Of a stretch of DNA of 64,000 nt, positions 26,282 to 34,383 are shown in pieces. The notes below the pieces were generated by a model. The model was not told where the DNA came from, did not search any database, and worked only from the letters and a program-made list of their open reading frames with translations. The number at the start of each line of letters is the position of its first letter. The stretch's first letter is position 1. The DNA lies in the NCBI RefSeq assembly GCF_003732425.1, contig NZ_MOBX01000013.1:434001-498000 (forward strand), written 5' to 3'. The translations under genes and the position numbers were made by a program. This DNA is from Pseudomonas fluorescens. GTDB lineage: Bacteria > Pseudomonadota > Gammaproteobacteria > Pseudomonadales > Pseudomonadaceae.

Positions 26282-26893
26282 TTACGCGGCGGCGAACAGT
26301 TGCTCGCTGATCTTCGCTTGTGCAGCGGTCAGCGCGTTGTTGCGCACTTCTTCGCCATACGCCAGGCCTTCGGCACGGACGATTTCGATGTCGGTGATGC
26401 CAAGGAAGCCCAGCACCAGCTTCAGGTACTCTTCGTGAGCGATGCCGCTGGCTTGGCCGGCGTGGATGCCGCCGGACGTGGAGACGATCACCACTTTCTT
26501 GCCGCCGCACAGGCCTTCAGGGCCGGCTTCGGTGTAACGGAAGGTTTGACCGGCAACAGCAACGCGGTCGATCCACGCCTTGAGCTGGGTTGGAACAGTG
26601 AAGTTGTACATCGGAGCGGCGATCACCACGGAGTCGGCAGCGATGAACTCGGCCAGGGTCGAAGCGCTCAGTTCGGCTTCGTGCTGTTGTGCGGCGTTAC
26701 GCAGTTCAGCGGTGGTGCCGGCGGCAACCAGGGTGGTCGACGAGAAGTGGCTGATGGCGTCGGCGGCCAGATCGCGGTAAGTCACCACGGCGCTTGGCTC
26801 GGCGGCCTGCCAGGCTTTGACGACTTCACTGCTCAACTGACGGGAAGCCGAGTTGTCGCCCAAAATGCTCGAATCGATATGCAGCAGTTTCAT
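26282..26893 (-). CDS. azoR: FMN-dependent NADH-azoreductase
   Basis: A 203-residue flavodoxin-fold quinone/azo reductase. ATG 26893 gives [20 protein letters not shown], the FMN phosphate-binding start. [18 protein letters not shown] and STSGGIHAG are the flavin-contacting loops typical of AzoR. The upstream frame lacks family sequence. AzoR reduces quinones and azo bonds by two-electron transfer and protects against electrophile stress. It is divergent from a LysR gene across 128 bp, which is its probable regulator. Confidence 0.93.
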   Translation of the reverse strand: MKLLHIDSSILGDNSASRQLSSEVVKAWQAAEPSAVVTYRDLAADAISHFSSTTLVAAGTTAELRNAAQQHEAELSASTLAEFIAADSVVIAAPMYNFTVPTQLKAWIDRVAVAGQTFRYTEAGPEGLCGGKKVVIVSTSGGIHAGQASGIAHEEYLKLVLGFLGITDIEIVRAEGLAYGEEVRNNALTAAQAKISEQLFAAA

Positions 26894-27021
26894 GTGGAAT
26901 CTCCTGGAAGGAATCGCCGGTGGCGACGGAATGGAGACAATCCTACGCAAGAAACCAATGGATGATTAGCCGCCTGAAATGCGATAGTTTGTCCCACTGA
27001 TAGAACAGTCGGATATCCCTG

Positions 27022-27930
27022 ATGCAAGACCTCAACGATCTCTACTATTTCGCCAAAGTCGTCGAGGCCGGCGGTTTTGCCGCAGCCGGGCGATTGCTCG
27101 GGATTCCCAAGTCCCGGCTGTCACGGCGCATTGCCGAACTCGAAGAACGCCTCGGCGCGCGTTTGCTGCAACGGACCACCCGACAACTCAATCTCACCGC
27201 GGTTGGCGAACGTTACTTGCGTCACTGTCAGGCGATGTTGCTGGAAGCGGAAATGGCCGATGAGGCGGTGGCGAGCATGTCCAGTGAGCCGCGCGGTCGG
27301 CTGCGCGTCTCCTGCCCTACAGGTCTGGCCCGGGAAATGTTGCCGTGGGTCATTAGTGACTTCCTCGGCAAATTCCCTCAGGTGCAACTGGAAGTCGTCC
27401 TGCTCAATCGCCGGGTCGATCTGGTCGGCGAAGGCTTTGATGTGGCGCTGCGCGTACGTGAACACGGTGACGAGGATCCGCTGCTGGTGACCCGGCGTTT
27501 GCGTCAGGCGCAGATGGTGGTGGTGGCCAGCCCGGCGTTTTTACAGGGCAAGACGATCAACCATCCGCAAGACCTGAAGCATCTACCGGTGCTGGGCGCG
27601 CTGGAGGCGGATCGTATGGTGCATGTGCGCCTGCTCGATCAGCAAGGCCACAGTTTCGAACTGAACATGGAGGCTCGCCTGGGCATCGACGATTTTGTCG
27701 TGCGCAAGGCCTGCGTCCTCGCCGGTCAGGGGTTTACCCTGTTGCCGATGATGTATTGCGAAGCGGAGCTGGAAAGCGGCACCCTGGTGCAGATGTTGCC
27801 AGAGTGGTCACTGCCCGGTGGCTGGCTGCAAGCGGTGTATCCGCATCGGCGCGGGGTGATGCCGGCGGTACGCGCGTGGATCGATCATCTGGTCGAATCG
27901 TTCAATGCCTGTGGGGAGCGGTTGTTATGA
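27022..27930 (+). CDS. LysR-family regulator, divergent from azoR
   Basis: A 302-residue LysR protein: MQDLNDLYYFAKVVEAGGFA start, HTH around residues 18-40 (AAAGRLLGIPKSRLSRRIAE), wing RLLQRTTRQLNLTAVGERYL, then the effector domain. It belongs to the group that often governs quinone or electrophile-responsive reductases, fitting the divergent azoR. Its stop overlaps the start of the MmcQ/YjbR gene (ATGA at 27927-27930). Confidence 0.92.
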   Translation: MQDLNDLYYFAKVVEAGGFAAAGRLLGIPKSRLSRRIAELEERLGARLLQRTTRQLNLTAVGERYLRHCQAMLLEAEMADEAVASMSSEPRGRLRVSCPTGLAREMLPWVISDFLGKFPQVQLEVVLLNRRVDLVGEGFDVALRVREHGDEDPLLVTRRLRQAQMVVVASPAFLQGKTINHPQDLKHLPVLGALEADRMVHVRLLDQQGHSFELNMEARLGIDDFVVRKACVLAGQGFTLLPMMYCEAELESGTLVQMLPEWSLPGGWLQAVYPHRRGVMPAVRAWIDHLVESFNACGERLL

Positions 27931-28286
27931 GCAAGGGAAAGATGAGCGAAGCCGACGTGGCGGCGTTCTGCCTGGCATTGCCGGGTGCTCGGGAAGATTA
28001 CAAGTGGGGCGGCGTGCGGGTGTTTTCGATTGCCGGCAACAAGATGTTTGCCTTGCAGGGACTGCGCGGTGACTCGCTGGCGTTAAAGGTTGATAAAGAT
28101 CTTTTTCTCGGCCATTGCGACCGTCCCGGCATTCATCCGGCGCCGTATCTGGCGCGGGCGCAGTGGATCATCATGCACCCGCCCTACCCGTTGGGAGCTG
28201 AGGAATTGCAAGGGTTGCTGCAGCGCTCGCATCAACTGGTGGTGAGCAAGTTGCCGAAGAAAACCCAAATCGGTTTATTGCTCTAA
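27927..28286 (+). CDS. MmcQ/YjbR-family small protein
   Basis: A 119-residue protein of the MmcQ/YjbR family, a double-wing fold sometimes proposed to bind DNA. The family motif block is FCLALPGAREDYKWGGVRVF, followed by the NKMFALQ strand and LKVDKDLFLGH. The start is fixed by the ATGA overlap with the LysR gene, so translation is coupled. Its molecular role is not known; the pairing suggests that it acts together with the regulator or that it is only carried along. Confidence 0.88.
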   Translation: MSKGKMSEADVAAFCLALPGAREDYKWGGVRVFSIAGNKMFALQGLRGDSLALKVDKDLFLGHCDRPGIHPAPYLARAQWIIMHPPYPLGAEELQGLLQRSHQLVVSKLPKKTQIGLLL

Positions 28287-28300
28287 CCCCAATCCCCCTG

Positions 28301-28386
28301 TGTAGGAGCTGCCGAAGGCTGCGATCTTTTGACTTTGATCTTTTAAAAGCAAGATCAAAAGATCGCAGCCTTCAGCAGCTCCTACA
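28301..28386. repeat. REP pair, CTGCCGAAGGCTGCGATC family
   Basis: A TGTAGGAGCTGCCGAAGG… arm from 28301 and its inverse copy ending at 28386, with one mismatch (TTCAGCAG), lie between the convergent MmcQ/YjbR and DUF1294 genes. Confidence 0.9.
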
Positions 28387-28404
28387 TAGGGAATTGCGGT
28401 GTGT

Positions 28405-28836
28405 TCAAAACAGCGTCAGCAGGTTCGAGCCGAGAAACAACTGGTCGATCCAGAACACCTGATGCAGCAGCACAATCACCCAGAACAGAATCTGAAACGA
28501 CACCTTGCGCGTCTTGTGCCTGAACACCTGTTGGGCAATCAACGCACCCGGCCAGCCGCCCGCCAGTTCCACGGCATGCAGGATGTTCTCCGGCGTGCGC
28601 CAGGCATCAGCGCGCGCCTTGCGCTTGTCCGCCCAGTACATGAAGAACGCCAACACACTGACCACGCCGTAGACCGTCAGCGGCACCAACGAGATCCCGT
28701 GCAGCCACATCGACACTGAGCCGAACAACGGCAGCGCGCAGACGATCAGCAGAACCAGCAGTTTCAGCTTCAGATGCTGGATGTTGTTGCCACCCGAAGG
28801 TCGTCCTTCAGGTCGGCGTGCGCGGGAATCACTCAT
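28405..28836 (-). CDS. DUF1294 membrane protein
   Basis: A 143-residue protein with a basic N-terminus and about four hydrophobic segments. The DUF1294 signature [20 protein letters not shown] is followed by [20 protein letters not shown] and [20 protein letters not shown]. In some proteins this domain follows a cold-shock domain; here it is alone. Its start overlaps the uppP stop by four bases (28833-28836), so both are probably translated together. Function unknown. Confidence 0.88.
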   Translation of the reverse strand: MSDSRARRPEGRPSGGNNIQHLKLKLLVLLIVCALPLFGSVSMWLHGISLVPLTVYGVVSVLAFFMYWADKRKARADAWRTPENILHAVELAGGWPGALIAQQVFRHKTRKVSFQILFWVIVLLHQVFWIDQLFLGSNLLTLF

Positions 28837-29666
28837 GGCCTGGCCGCCGCCCAGTCAACCCAGCCAAACTGCCACGTCGCCAGAATCAGCAGACCAAAGA
28901 CGATCCGATACCAGGCGAACGCCGCATAGCTGTGGCTGGCGATGAACTTGAGCAAGCCGCGCACGGCGATCATCGCGAAGATGAACGCGGTGATAAAACC
29001 GATGGCAAACACCGGGAAGTCCGCCGGCACAAACAGATGGCGGTACTTGTACCCCGAGTAGACCGCCGCACCGACCATGGTCGGCATCGCAAGGAAGAAG
29101 GAAAACTCGGTGGCGGTCTTGCGCGACAGGCCGAACAGCAACCCGCCAATGATTGTTGAGCCGGAACGCGAAGTGCCGGGGATCATCGCCAGACACTGGG
29201 CGAAACCGACCTTCAAGGCGTCCTTCCAGGTGATCTCGTCGACCGTTTCGGCGTGCACTTCATGCTGACGCTTTTCCGCCCACAGCATAATGATACCGCC
29301 CACCACCAACGCGGTCGCGACGGTAATCGGGTTGAACAGGTATTCGTGGATCAGGTCGGCAAAGATCACCCCCAGCACCACGGCGGGCAGGAACGCGATC
29401 AGCAGGTTGGCGGTGAAACGCCGTGCGCTCGGCTGGGTCGGCAAGCCGATGACCACGTCGAGAATCTTGCGCCGAAATTCCCAGACCACCGCGAGGATCG
29501 CGCCGAGCTGGATGATGATGTTGAACGCCATGGCCCGTTCGCCGCCGAAGTCGAGCAAGTCGGCAACAATGATCTGGTGTCCGGTACTGGAAATGGGCAA
29601 AAACTCCGTCAGCCCTTCTACAACTCCTAGTATCAGTGCCTGCAAGGCGGTCCAAAGATCCATCAA
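28833..29666 (-). CDS. uppP: undecaprenyl-diphosphatase
   Basis: A 277-residue polytopic membrane enzyme (BacA/UppP family) that dephosphorylates undecaprenyl pyrophosphate to recycle the carrier for peptidoglycan and O-antigen. Catalytic motifs: [17 protein letters not shown] (residues about 14-30) and [14 protein letters not shown]. Full family length. Overproduction is known to give bacitracin resistance. It forms a two-gene unit with the DUF1294 gene and is divergent from the chemoreceptor across 300 bp. Confidence 0.96.
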   Translation of the reverse strand: MMDLWTALQALILGVVEGLTEFLPISSTGHQIIVADLLDFGGERAMAFNIIIQLGAILAVVWEFRRKILDVVIGLPTQPSARRFTANLLIAFLPAVVLGVIFADLIHEYLFNPITVATALVVGGIIMLWAEKRQHEVHAETVDEITWKDALKVGFAQCLAMIPGTSRSGSTIIGGLLFGLSRKTATEFSFFLAMPTMVGAAVYSGYKYRHLFVPADFPVFAIGFITAFIFAMIAVRGLLKFIASHSYAAFAWYRIVFGLLILATWQFGWVDWAAARP

Positions 29667-29966
29667 TCCCCCAAAGAGCGATGCGCGTGGGCATGCTCCG
29701 ATAGTATTTTTCTAGCGTTCACTGCGATCAGCGTAGCTGCAAATGGCTGTACCGATTCCGCGCACAGGATCCACACGAAACGGTCAAAATTCCGTGAAAT
29801 ATCAATTTGGATTCAGGTTTTCACGCGCGGGGCCGAAATCCTAACAGACAAGCCTTAATAACGCCGCCGCGTTATACGACTTGGGTCGCGTATGCCTGCT
29901 CACGAAATCGTGATTGGATGCTGGCGGTCGTTTATTACAAGAACAAGAATCCGGAGTGACAGCGTT
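29667..29966. other. divergent intergenic region, uppP / chemoreceptor
   Basis: This 300-bp stretch holds no convincing gene. It must carry the promoters of uppP and the chemoreceptor. I found no good flagellar sigma-28 match for the receptor gene. GGAG at 29953-29956 is probably its ribosome site. Confidence 0.4.
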
Positions 29967-31601
29967 ATGAACAGCTTGCGCAGTGTGTCGATCAGCCGAC
30001 GCTTGTGGCTCATCTTGATTGTGGCGGTGGTCATGTTGCTGACCTTGGGCGTGTTAATGCTCAAGCAGATCCAAGACGATCTCTATCACGCCAAGGCCCA
30101 GAAAACCCAACACGTGGTGCAGACCGCCAGCGGCCTGCTGAGCTATTACCACGACCTCGAAACCGCCGGCACCCTGACCAAAGACGCCGCACAGAAACAA
30201 GCGCTGACGGCGATTCGTGGCCTGCGCTACGACCAGAGCGATTATTTCTGGATCAACGACCTCACGCCCGTGATGGTCATGCACCCGACCAACCCGAAAC
30301 TGGAAGGCCAGAACCTCTCGGCGATCCGCGACCCGGACGGCTTTGCGGTGTTCAACGAAATGGTCGCCATCGCCAAGTCCAAGGGCGCCGGCATGGTCGA
30401 TTATCGCTGGCCGAAACCGGGTGCCAGTGAGCCGGTGGCCAAGACCTCCTACGTCAAACTGTTCGAACCGTGGGGTTGGGTGCTCGGCTCCGGCGTGTAC
30501 GTTGACGACGTGCAGGCAGAATTCCGGGCTCAAGTGATCAAGGCTACGGTCATCGGCTTGGCGATTGCCGTGATCATGGCGCTGCTGGTGATCCTCATCG
30601 CGCGCAGCATCGTCCGCCCGTTGCAGGAAACCGTGAACGCCATGGCCAACATTGCCAGTGGCGAAAGCGACCTGACCCGCAGCCTCGATACCCACGGCAA
30701 GGATGAAGTCACTGAACTGGCGCATCACTTCAACGCCTTTACTGCCAAGCTGCGGCGGGTCATCGGTGATTTGCAGGTGTCGGCCAGTGCGCTGGGCCAG
30801 TCGTCCAGCGAGCTGGGCAACGACGCCTCGCAAGCGCAGCAACGCAGCCAGCAGCAATCGCAGCAGATGGAACTGGTGGCTACCGCGATCAACGAGGTGA
30901 CCTATGGCGTCCAGGACGTGGCGAAAAACGCCGAACACGCCGCCGCGGAAATGCGCGATGCCGAGGCGCAGGCGCAACAGGGCCAGATCAACATCGACGG
31001 CAGCTTGCAGCAGATCGACAAGCTGTCCGGCACTATTGATCAAGCGGTTGAAGTGATCCGCACCCTCGCCGCCGAAAGCACACAGATCGGCAGCGTACTC
31101 GAAGTGATTCGCTCGATTGCCGAACAGACCAACCTGCTCGCGCTTAATGCCGCGATCGAAGCGGCGCGCGCCGGTGAGCAAGGTCGCGGGTTTGCCGTGG
31201 TGGCGGATGAAGTACGCTTGCTGGCACAGCGTACGCAGAAGTCGACGGCGGAAATCCAGTCGATGATCGAACGCCTGCAGAACCATTCCGAAGCCGCTGT
31301 GAAGGTAATCGGCGACAGCAGCAAGGCGTCGCAGTTGACCATCGAACAAGCCGGGTTGGCCGGTGCGAGTCTGAATGCCATTGGCCAGGCGCTGCGTAAT
31401 CTCAATGGTCTGAATGCGTCGATTGCCAGCGCTACGCTGCAGCAGGCGCATGTGGTTGAGGACATCAATCAGAACGTCACCCAGGCGGCCGGCCTCTCGC
31501 ACAGCACAGCGATCGCTGCCGAACAGTCGAGCGCGGCCAGCCTGAAACTTGGCCAGTTGAGTGAACAACTCAACGCCCTCCTGCGCCAGTTCCGCGTCTA
31601 A
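29967..31601 (+). CDS. methyl-accepting chemotaxis protein with single Cache domain
   Basis: A 544-residue inner-membrane chemoreceptor. TM1 about residues 13-33; periplasmic sCache_2 sensor (residues about 40-190) with [19 protein letters not shown] and the ending [16 protein letters not shown]2 about 195-215; HAMP domain beginning [14 protein letters not shown]; and a signalling domain whose hairpin tip is [20 protein letters not shown] with [16 protein letters not shown]. No C-terminal CheR pentapeptide. sCache_2 receptors of pseudomonads sense small organic acids such as acetate, lactate, pyruvate or malate; which one applies here is not readable. Confidence 0.93.
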   Translation: MNSLRSVSISRRLWLILIVAVVMLLTLGVLMLKQIQDDLYHAKAQKTQHVVQTASGLLSYYHDLETAGTLTKDAAQKQALTAIRGLRYDQSDYFWINDLTPVMVMHPTNPKLEGQNLSAIRDPDGFAVFNEMVAIAKSKGAGMVDYRWPKPGASEPVAKTSYVKLFEPWGWVLGSGVYVDDVQAEFRAQVIKATVIGLAIAVIMALLVILIARSIVRPLQETVNAMANIASGESDLTRSLDTHGKDEVTELAHHFNAFTAKLRRVIGDLQVSASALGQSSSELGNDASQAQQRSQQQSQQMELVATAINEVTYGVQDVAKNAEHAAAEMRDAEAQAQQGQINIDGSLQQIDKLSGTIDQAVEVIRTLAAESTQIGSVLEVIRSIAEQTNLLALNAAIEAARAGEQGRGFAVVADEVRLLAQRTQKSTAEIQSMIERLQNHSEAAVKVIGDSSKASQLTIEQAGLAGASLNAIGQALRNLNGLNASIASATLQQAHVVEDINQNVTQAAGLSHSTAIAAEQSSAASLKLGQLSEQLNALLRQFRV

Positions 31602-31619
31602 ACGCTGACACCGAAAAAC

Positions 31620-31750
31620 TGTGGCGAGGGCGCTTCTCCCGCTGGGGTGCGAAGCGCCCCTACCCGGCCTGATGCGGTTCCGCTGACAGACCGCATTAGC
31701 CGAACGTGCGACGACTTCGTCGCCGAGCGGGAGCAAGCTCCCTCGCCACA
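31620..31750. repeat. REP pair, GTGGCGAGGGAGCTTGCTCC family
   Basis: TGTGGCGAGGG at 31620 and CCCTCGCCACA ending at 31750 are the outer arms, with CGGGAGCAAGCTCCC inside the right arm. The left copy is degenerate. The interior holds a second GATGCGGT / ACCGCATT inverted pair. It lies between the chemoreceptor and pnuC. Confidence 0.8.
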
Positions 31751-31842
31751 GGTCATTCCCTGCAGAAAGTACATGCACTAACGCCTTCGCGATGTCTCTG
31801 GGTACAATCCGCCCCCTTCTTTCACTCCCCCAAGGAACCCCC

Positions 31843-32406
31843 ATGTCCGGGCTTGAACTGTTTGCCGCCGCGCTCGGCGTGATCGCCGTCTGGCTGACGG
31901 TCAAACAGAATCCGTGGTGCTGGCCGATCGGTCTGGTCATGGTGCTGCTTTACAGCTGGATCTTCTTTGAAGTGAAGCTGTACTCGGACATGTTGCTGCA
32001 AGTGATCTACGCCGCCCTGCAAGTCTATGGCTGGTGGCAATGGACCCGCGCCGGGACGATGCATGACGGCCGTGAGGTCACGCGTCTCGATCAACGCTCT
32101 ATCCTGATCGGCCTCGGCGTTGGCGCGGTCGGCAGCCTGCTGCTCGGCGCCGCCATGGCCCACTGGACGGACGCCGCGCAACCGTGGCTGGATGCGGCGC
32201 TCACCGGTTTCAGTCTGGTCGCGCAGCTGTGGATGGCGCAGAAACGCCTGCAATGCTGGGCACTGTGGTTCGTGCTCGATGTGATCTTTGTCGGACTGTT
32301 CATCTATAAGGGGCTGTACCTCACCGCTGCGCTGTACGGTCTGTTTACCCTGCTGGCGATTCAAGGCTTTCGTGAATGGCGCGCTGACCCGGCGCTGCGC
32401 ACATGA
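31843..32406 (+). CDS. pnuC: nicotinamide riboside transporter PnuC
   Basis: A 187-residue membrane protein with about seven helices. PnuC landmarks: TVKQNPWCWPIGLVMVLLYSW, SDMLLQVIYAALQVYGWWQW, and the C-terminal WALWFVLDVIFVGLFIYKGL. ATG 31843 follows an AAGGAA site; the upstream frame is non-family. PnuC takes up nicotinamide riboside by facilitated diffusion, trapped by phosphorylation. Its last codon overlaps the start of the kinase gene (ATGA at 32403-32406). Confidence 0.93.
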   Translation: MSGLELFAAALGVIAVWLTVKQNPWCWPIGLVMVLLYSWIFFEVKLYSDMLLQVIYAALQVYGWWQWTRAGTMHDGREVTRLDQRSILIGLGVGAVGSLLLGAAMAHWTDAAQPWLDAALTGFSLVAQLWMAQKRLQCWALWFVLDVIFVGLFIYKGLYLTAALYGLFTLLAIQGFREWRADPALRT

Positions 32407-32927
32407 AGGTCGTGGTCCTGACCGGCCCCGAATCCACCGGCAAGAGCTGGCTGGCGGCGGGCCTGCAACAGCGCTTCGGCGGGGTGCGCGTGGATGAATA
32501 CGTGCGTCGTTTCATAGAACTCAATCCCCGTGACACCTGCCTGGCCGACATCCCTGACATCGCTCAGGGCCAATTGCAATGGGAAGATCAGGCGCGGGCG
32601 CAGCAGCCGTCGCTGCTGATTCTCGATACTCATTTGCTGAGCAACATCCTGTGGAGCCAGACATTGTTCGGCGATTGCCCGGACTGGCTCGAGCCCGAGT
32701 TGCTGGCGCGGCATTACGACCTGCATCTTTTACTTTCGCCAGAGCAGATCGACTGGACCGATGACGGTCAGCGCTGCCAACCGGAGCTGGACGAGCGACT
32801 GGCGTTTTACCGGGCCACGCAAGACTGGCTGGAAAACCACCACCAACACTTTCAGGTCATCCAGGGCAATTGGGCCGAACGCCAGTTGCGCGCATTTGCC
32901 GCCGTCGAGCAACTGCTGGCCGAGTGA
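32403..32927 (+). CDS. NadR-type ribosylnicotinamide kinase / AAA ATPase
   Basis: A 174-residue P-loop kinase equivalent to the C-terminal kinase domain of NadR, lacking the HTH and the adenylyltransferase domain. Walker A is GPESTGKS at 8-15; DEYVRRFIE, LLILDTHLLSNILWSQTLFG and the lid region LLLSPEQIDWTDDGQR follow NadR. It should phosphorylate nicotinamide riboside to NMN and so trap what PnuC imports. The ATGA overlap with pnuC supports a two-gene salvage unit. Confidence 0.9.
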   Translation: MKVVVLTGPESTGKSWLAAGLQQRFGGVRVDEYVRRFIELNPRDTCLADIPDIAQGQLQWEDQARAQQPSLLILDTHLLSNILWSQTLFGDCPDWLEPELLARHYDLHLLLSPEQIDWTDDGQRCQPELDERLAFYRATQDWLENHHQHFQVIQGNWAERQLRAFAAVEQLLAE

Positions 32928-33052
32928 CCCGCTCAATGGGTCAGCTTCCCCGACGTTTTCCCCTGTTTTGGGGGCAAAGTGTCCATTCCTGAAACACTCG
33001 TCCGAGTGCAAAGGTGCCGTTTCAGCACGATTCACGGATTCGTCATCGCAGT

Positions 33053-33070
33053 TGTTACGCAACTGAAACA
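33053..33070. promoter_or_regulatory. imperfect activator-site candidate upstream of fapA
   Basis: TGTTACG-CAAC-TGAAACA has the same 7-4-7 spacing as the perfect site 82 bp downstream, with 5 of 7 bases matching in the left arm. Another right half, TGAAACA at 32990-32996, lies 74 bp further up. Confidence 0.4.
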
Positions 33071-33134
33071 CCATCGCGCAAACCCTTGTTCCAGAGCTTT
33101 ATTCAGCCAATAGACAGGTCAGCGCGACCGTGCG

Positions 33135-33152
33135 TGTTTCAACCGTGAAACA
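33135..33152. promoter_or_regulatory. perfect TGTTTCA-N4-TGAAACA palindrome upstream of fapA
   Basis: An 18-bp inverted repeat with 7-bp arms, about 80 bp upstream of the -24 element. This distance is typical for binding of a sigma-54 enhancer protein. The activator at 38385-39710 is an obvious candidate to bind it. Confidence 0.55.
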
Positions 33153-33215
33153 GGTGGTGTATCAGCCCTGCGGATTTATTTCTTAACCCATTGAAAATCA
33201 GAAAGATTTCAAAAG

Positions 33216-33231
33216 CGGCACAGCTTTCGCT
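33216..33231 (+). promoter_or_regulatory. sigma-54 (-24/-12) promoter of the fap operon
   Basis: CGGCACAGCTTTCGCT matches the TGGCACG-N4-TTGCW consensus at the invariant GG and GC with exact spacing, plus CAC and the final T; three other bases differ. It would place the start point near 33243, about 40 bp before the fapA GTG. Confidence 0.65.
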
Positions 33232-33283
33232 CTCTCCTTCACAACGCTGACTAGGGCCAGCCCACTGAAGAAGGAATGTAGCC

Positions 33284-33733
33284 GTGGGGAATATCCAGAA
33301 AGGTTTGACCTGCCTTCTGCTGATCGGATCAGCCGCCAGCACTTTGGTCAGTTTCAATGTGCAGGCAGAAGGCAATGGCGTGATCGTTCTCAATCGCGAT
33401 GTTCAGCCCATTCCCATCGGTCGCAGCGGCGGCAAAGACCCCTACCCAACCACCGTCAATGCCAACCCTTCGGGTCGCATCAATCAGGCGATGACCAGCA
33501 CCGAACTCAATGACGGTGAATTCGCCAGTGTGGCCAGCGGCGCGACCATCAGAGGCAACATCGCCACACCCGGCTCCAGTCTGCCCGGCATGAACGTTCT
33601 GACCAACCCCAATGGCCTGCCAGGCATGGGTGCCGGCCACGGCGGTGGTAGCGGCGGCACGATCTCCAACACTGTTAACCGCGCGATGGGTGCAGGCCTC
33701 GCCCCGCTGACCCGCATGGCTGGAGGCCAATAA
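33284..33733 (+). CDS. fapA: functional amyloid operon protein FapA
   Basis: A 149-residue exported protein; GTG start with AGGAA ahead. The signal peptide ends near SFNVQA. The rest is Gly/Asn-rich with the FapA segment ELNDGEFASVASGATIRGNI and a Gly-rich tail (GMGAGHGGGSGG). In known Fap systems FapA stays in the periplasm and modulates the ratio of FapB and FapC in the fibres. First gene of fapABCDEF, one base before fapB. The call relies on the complete operon order as much as on sequence. Confidence 0.88.
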   Translation: MGNIQKGLTCLLLIGSAASTLVSFNVQAEGNGVIVLNRDVQPIPIGRSGGKDPYPTTVNANPSGRINQAMTSTELNDGEFASVASGATIRGNIATPGSSLPGMNVLTNPNGLPGMGAGHGGGSGGTISNTVNRAMGAGLAPLTRMAGGQ

Positions 33734-33734
33734 G

Positions 33735-34310
33735 ATGAATCGCACCCTTCTGCTGCTTGCTCTCTTCGGCTGTGCGAATGCCATGGCGGCCGACCCCAAC
33801 TCAGTGAACAACGCGAACATTCAGGACACTGGTATCCAGTACCGCGGCAACTACAACGTCAACCAGGCCGCTGGCGACCAGATGCAGCAGACCAACGCCA
33901 AAGCGATCGCCATTGGTACTTCGGCCAGCGCCACCACGATTGTCCGTCAACACATCGACACGCCCGGCAATCCGTCGACAAACGCCAGTGCAACCATCGG
34001 CGGCAACTCTTTCAGTAATGGCAACGGGATTCTGGGCGTGAACCAGGGTGCCGGGGCCAACAACCAGATGGCCAACGTCACGCGCGTCAGCATCAGTGCT
34101 GCCCCGCAGAGCGTTGACGACAGTGCCCTTTCGCAACAGAACGTGGCGCTTTTACCGAGCTCAGGAGCAACTGGTACCTCACCCGGCAGTCGCCAGGTCA
34201 CGACAAGTGATCAGGCCTTCACCGGCAGCCGCGGGGTAATCCAGGTGAACCAGAGTGCCGGGGTGGGGAACCGAATGGCTAACACCCTGAGCATCCGGGT
34301 CGCTGACTGA
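33735..34310 (+). CDS. fapB: minor amyloid subunit / nucleator FapB
   Basis: A 191-residue secreted protein with signal peptide MNRTLLLLALFGCANAMAA. Three imperfect amyloid repeats can be seen, each containing an N-x-N-Q-x-A/S-A-G-x-x-N/Q-x-M core: NYNVNQAAGDQMQQTN, ILGVNQGAGANNQMAN and VIQVNQSAGVGNRMAN. Shorter linkers than in FapC. In Fap fibres FapB is a minor component thought to nucleate FapC. It starts one base after the fapA stop. Confidence 0.92.
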   Translation: MNRTLLLLALFGCANAMAADPNSVNNANIQDTGIQYRGNYNVNQAAGDQMQQTNAKAIAIGTSASATTIVRQHIDTPGNPSTNASATIGGNSFSNGNGILGVNQGAGANNQMANVTRVSISAAPQSVDDSALSQQNVALLPSSGATGTSPGSRQVTTSDQAFTGSRGVIQVNQSAGVGNRMANTLSIRVAD

Positions 34311-34383
34311 CCCAAACAACAAAAGCAGTGCAATTAGAAAGTACCAACACTTAACCAACTAATAAGCACGATGGAGAAACACC

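Larger units (their letters stand above)
32928..33283. promoter_or_regulatory. upstream control region of the fap operon
   Basis: This 356-bp stretch without a gene contains three TGAAACA boxes (32990-32996, 33064-33070, 33146-33152), of which the last forms a perfect inverted repeat, and a sigma-54-type promoter close to fapA. This is the usual layout of an activator-dependent sigma-54 promoter. Confidence 0.6.

Noticed and set aside
31751..31842. Possible NAD-sensing riboswitch before pnuC
   Set aside because: The leader is short and mostly occupied by the REP pair end; no conserved riboswitch-like core was seen.
30054..31940. 628-codon open frame antisense to the chemoreceptor
   Set aside because: Shadow of the GC-rich receptor gene; low-complexity His/Arg/Gln-rich product and no domain.
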